The position numbers and the translations under genes were made by a program. A model generated the notes under the pieces. That model had not been told where the DNA came from, did not search any database, and saw only the letters and a program-made list of their open reading frames with translations. Of a DNA stretch of 7,773 bases, positions 7,648 through 7,773 are shown piece by piece (the first letter of the stretch is position 1; each line of letters starts with the position of its first letter). The DNA lies in assembly GCA_008016945.1 (NCBI GenBank), contig SSGN01000184.1, forward strand, positions 1 through 7,773, written 5' to 3'. The stretch is from Flavobacteriales bacterium. GTDB lineage: Bacteria; Bacteroidota; Bacteroidia; Flavobacteriales; PHOS-HE28.

Positions 7648-7673
7648 CCCTCTGTTGATAGTCCAACTTGATC

Positions 7674-7679
7674 AAGGAG
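7674..7679 (+). promoter_or_regulatory. Strong Shine-Dalgarno of the histone-like gene
   Basis: AAGGAG ends 6 bases before ATG 7686. It is the clearest ribosome binding site in the window and sets the start of the short Lys/Ala-rich frame, suggesting high expression. Confidence 0.8.
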
Positions 7680-7685
7680 AAAATC

Positions 7686-7773
7686 ATGGCAACTGCGAAG
7701 AAGGCCGCCGCTCCGGCGAAGAAGGCCGCGGCTCCGGCGAAGAAGGCCGCGGCTCCGGCGAAGAAGGCCGCGG
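7686..7773 (+). CDS. Histone H1-like Lys/Ala/Pro-rich DNA-binding protein, 5' part
   Basis: Only the first 29 codons are inside the window; the gene runs off the 3' end. The protein starts MAT and then repeats the heptad AKKAAAP, giving a strongly basic, low-complexity N-terminus. Such proteins resemble the eukaryotic histone H1 tail and are known in several proteobacteria, including Bordetella H1 homologues and Pseudomonas AlgP. They bind DNA non-specifically and are thought to help compact the nucleoid or modulate transcription. A strong ribosome binding site precedes the ATG. Without the remainder it is not possible to say whether the protein is only repeats or also carries a separate domain. 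The frame is convincing because the 21-base repeat is an exact multiple of three and the codons are typical of a GC-rich genome. Placement after nrdB may reflect linkage with DNA synthesis, but that is inference. Confidence 0.85.
   Translation, partial: MATAKKAAAPAKKAAAPAKKAAAPAKKAA
7695..7773 (+). repeat. 21-base tandem repeat coding for AKKAAAP
   Basis: Units start at 7695, 7716, 7737 and 7758; the last is cut by the window end. Units 2 and 3, and the visible 16 bases of unit 4, are identical; unit 1 differs by one silent base (GCC for GCG in the fifth codon). Conservation at third codon positions points to recent unit duplication rather than selection on the protein alone. Confidence 0.95.

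Noticed and set aside
7422..7658. Open frame overlapping the nrdB end and running into the gap
   Set aside because: Out of frame with nrdB, no recognisable protein features, and it spans the stem-loop; a chance frame.

Overview
The window is GC-rich and densely coded, with every supported gene on the + strand. It reads as a stretch of core chromosome from a proteobacterium, most likely a betaproteobacterium of the Burkholderiales. Three observations support this. The PilS C-terminus, the PilR AAA+ domain and the AmpD sequence (with its SISLPPGEYGG block) resemble betaproteobacterial versions as I remember them. NrdA is the long form with two N-terminal ATP-cone segments. A Lys/Ala/Pro-rich histone H1-like gene follows nrdB. 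Family or genus cannot be fixed from this sequence alone.

Layout: (1) Bases 1-2907 look like the end of an operon. It holds the 3' part of pilS (sensor kinase, cut by the window start), pilR (sigma-54-dependent response regulator, 4-base ATGA overlap) and ampD (cytoplasmic anhydro-muramyl-peptide amidase, 7-base gap). (2) Bases 2908-3312 are a roughly 400-base non-coding stretch. It has a weak terminator-like hairpin behind ampD, little recognisable sequence in the middle, and then a sigma-70-like promoter overlapped by the first of two identical 14-base palindromes 32 bp apart, which look like a pair of NrdR boxes. (3) Bases 3313-7501 carry nrdA and nrdB, the class Ia ribonucleotide reductase alpha and beta subunits, separated by 97 bases that can fold into a hairpin followed by a T-run. 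(4) Bases 7502-7685 are non-coding, with a 12-base palindrome directly after the nrdB stop and a 10-bp stem-loop further on. (5) From base 7686 a histone H1-like gene starts with a strong ribosome binding site and is cut by the window end inside a 21-base tandem repeat.

How the genes work together: PilS-PilR is the two-component pair that activates sigma-54 transcription of the type IV pilin gene. AmpD recycles peptidoglycan fragments and has no obvious mechanistic link to pili. NrdA and NrdB together make dNDPs for DNA synthesis, and the box pair upstream suggests dATP/ATP-dependent repression by NrdR, whose own gene is not here. The H1-like protein is expected to bind DNA.

I see no mobile element, CRISPR array, tRNA or rRNA, and no convincing previously undescribed system. 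The points worth a second look are fine-scale: the CCGG core of the NrdR-like boxes, motif departures in PilS and PilR, the degenerate second ATP-cone, the nrdA-nrdB hairpin, the LSWD motif at both ends of NrdB, and the near-identical histone repeat.
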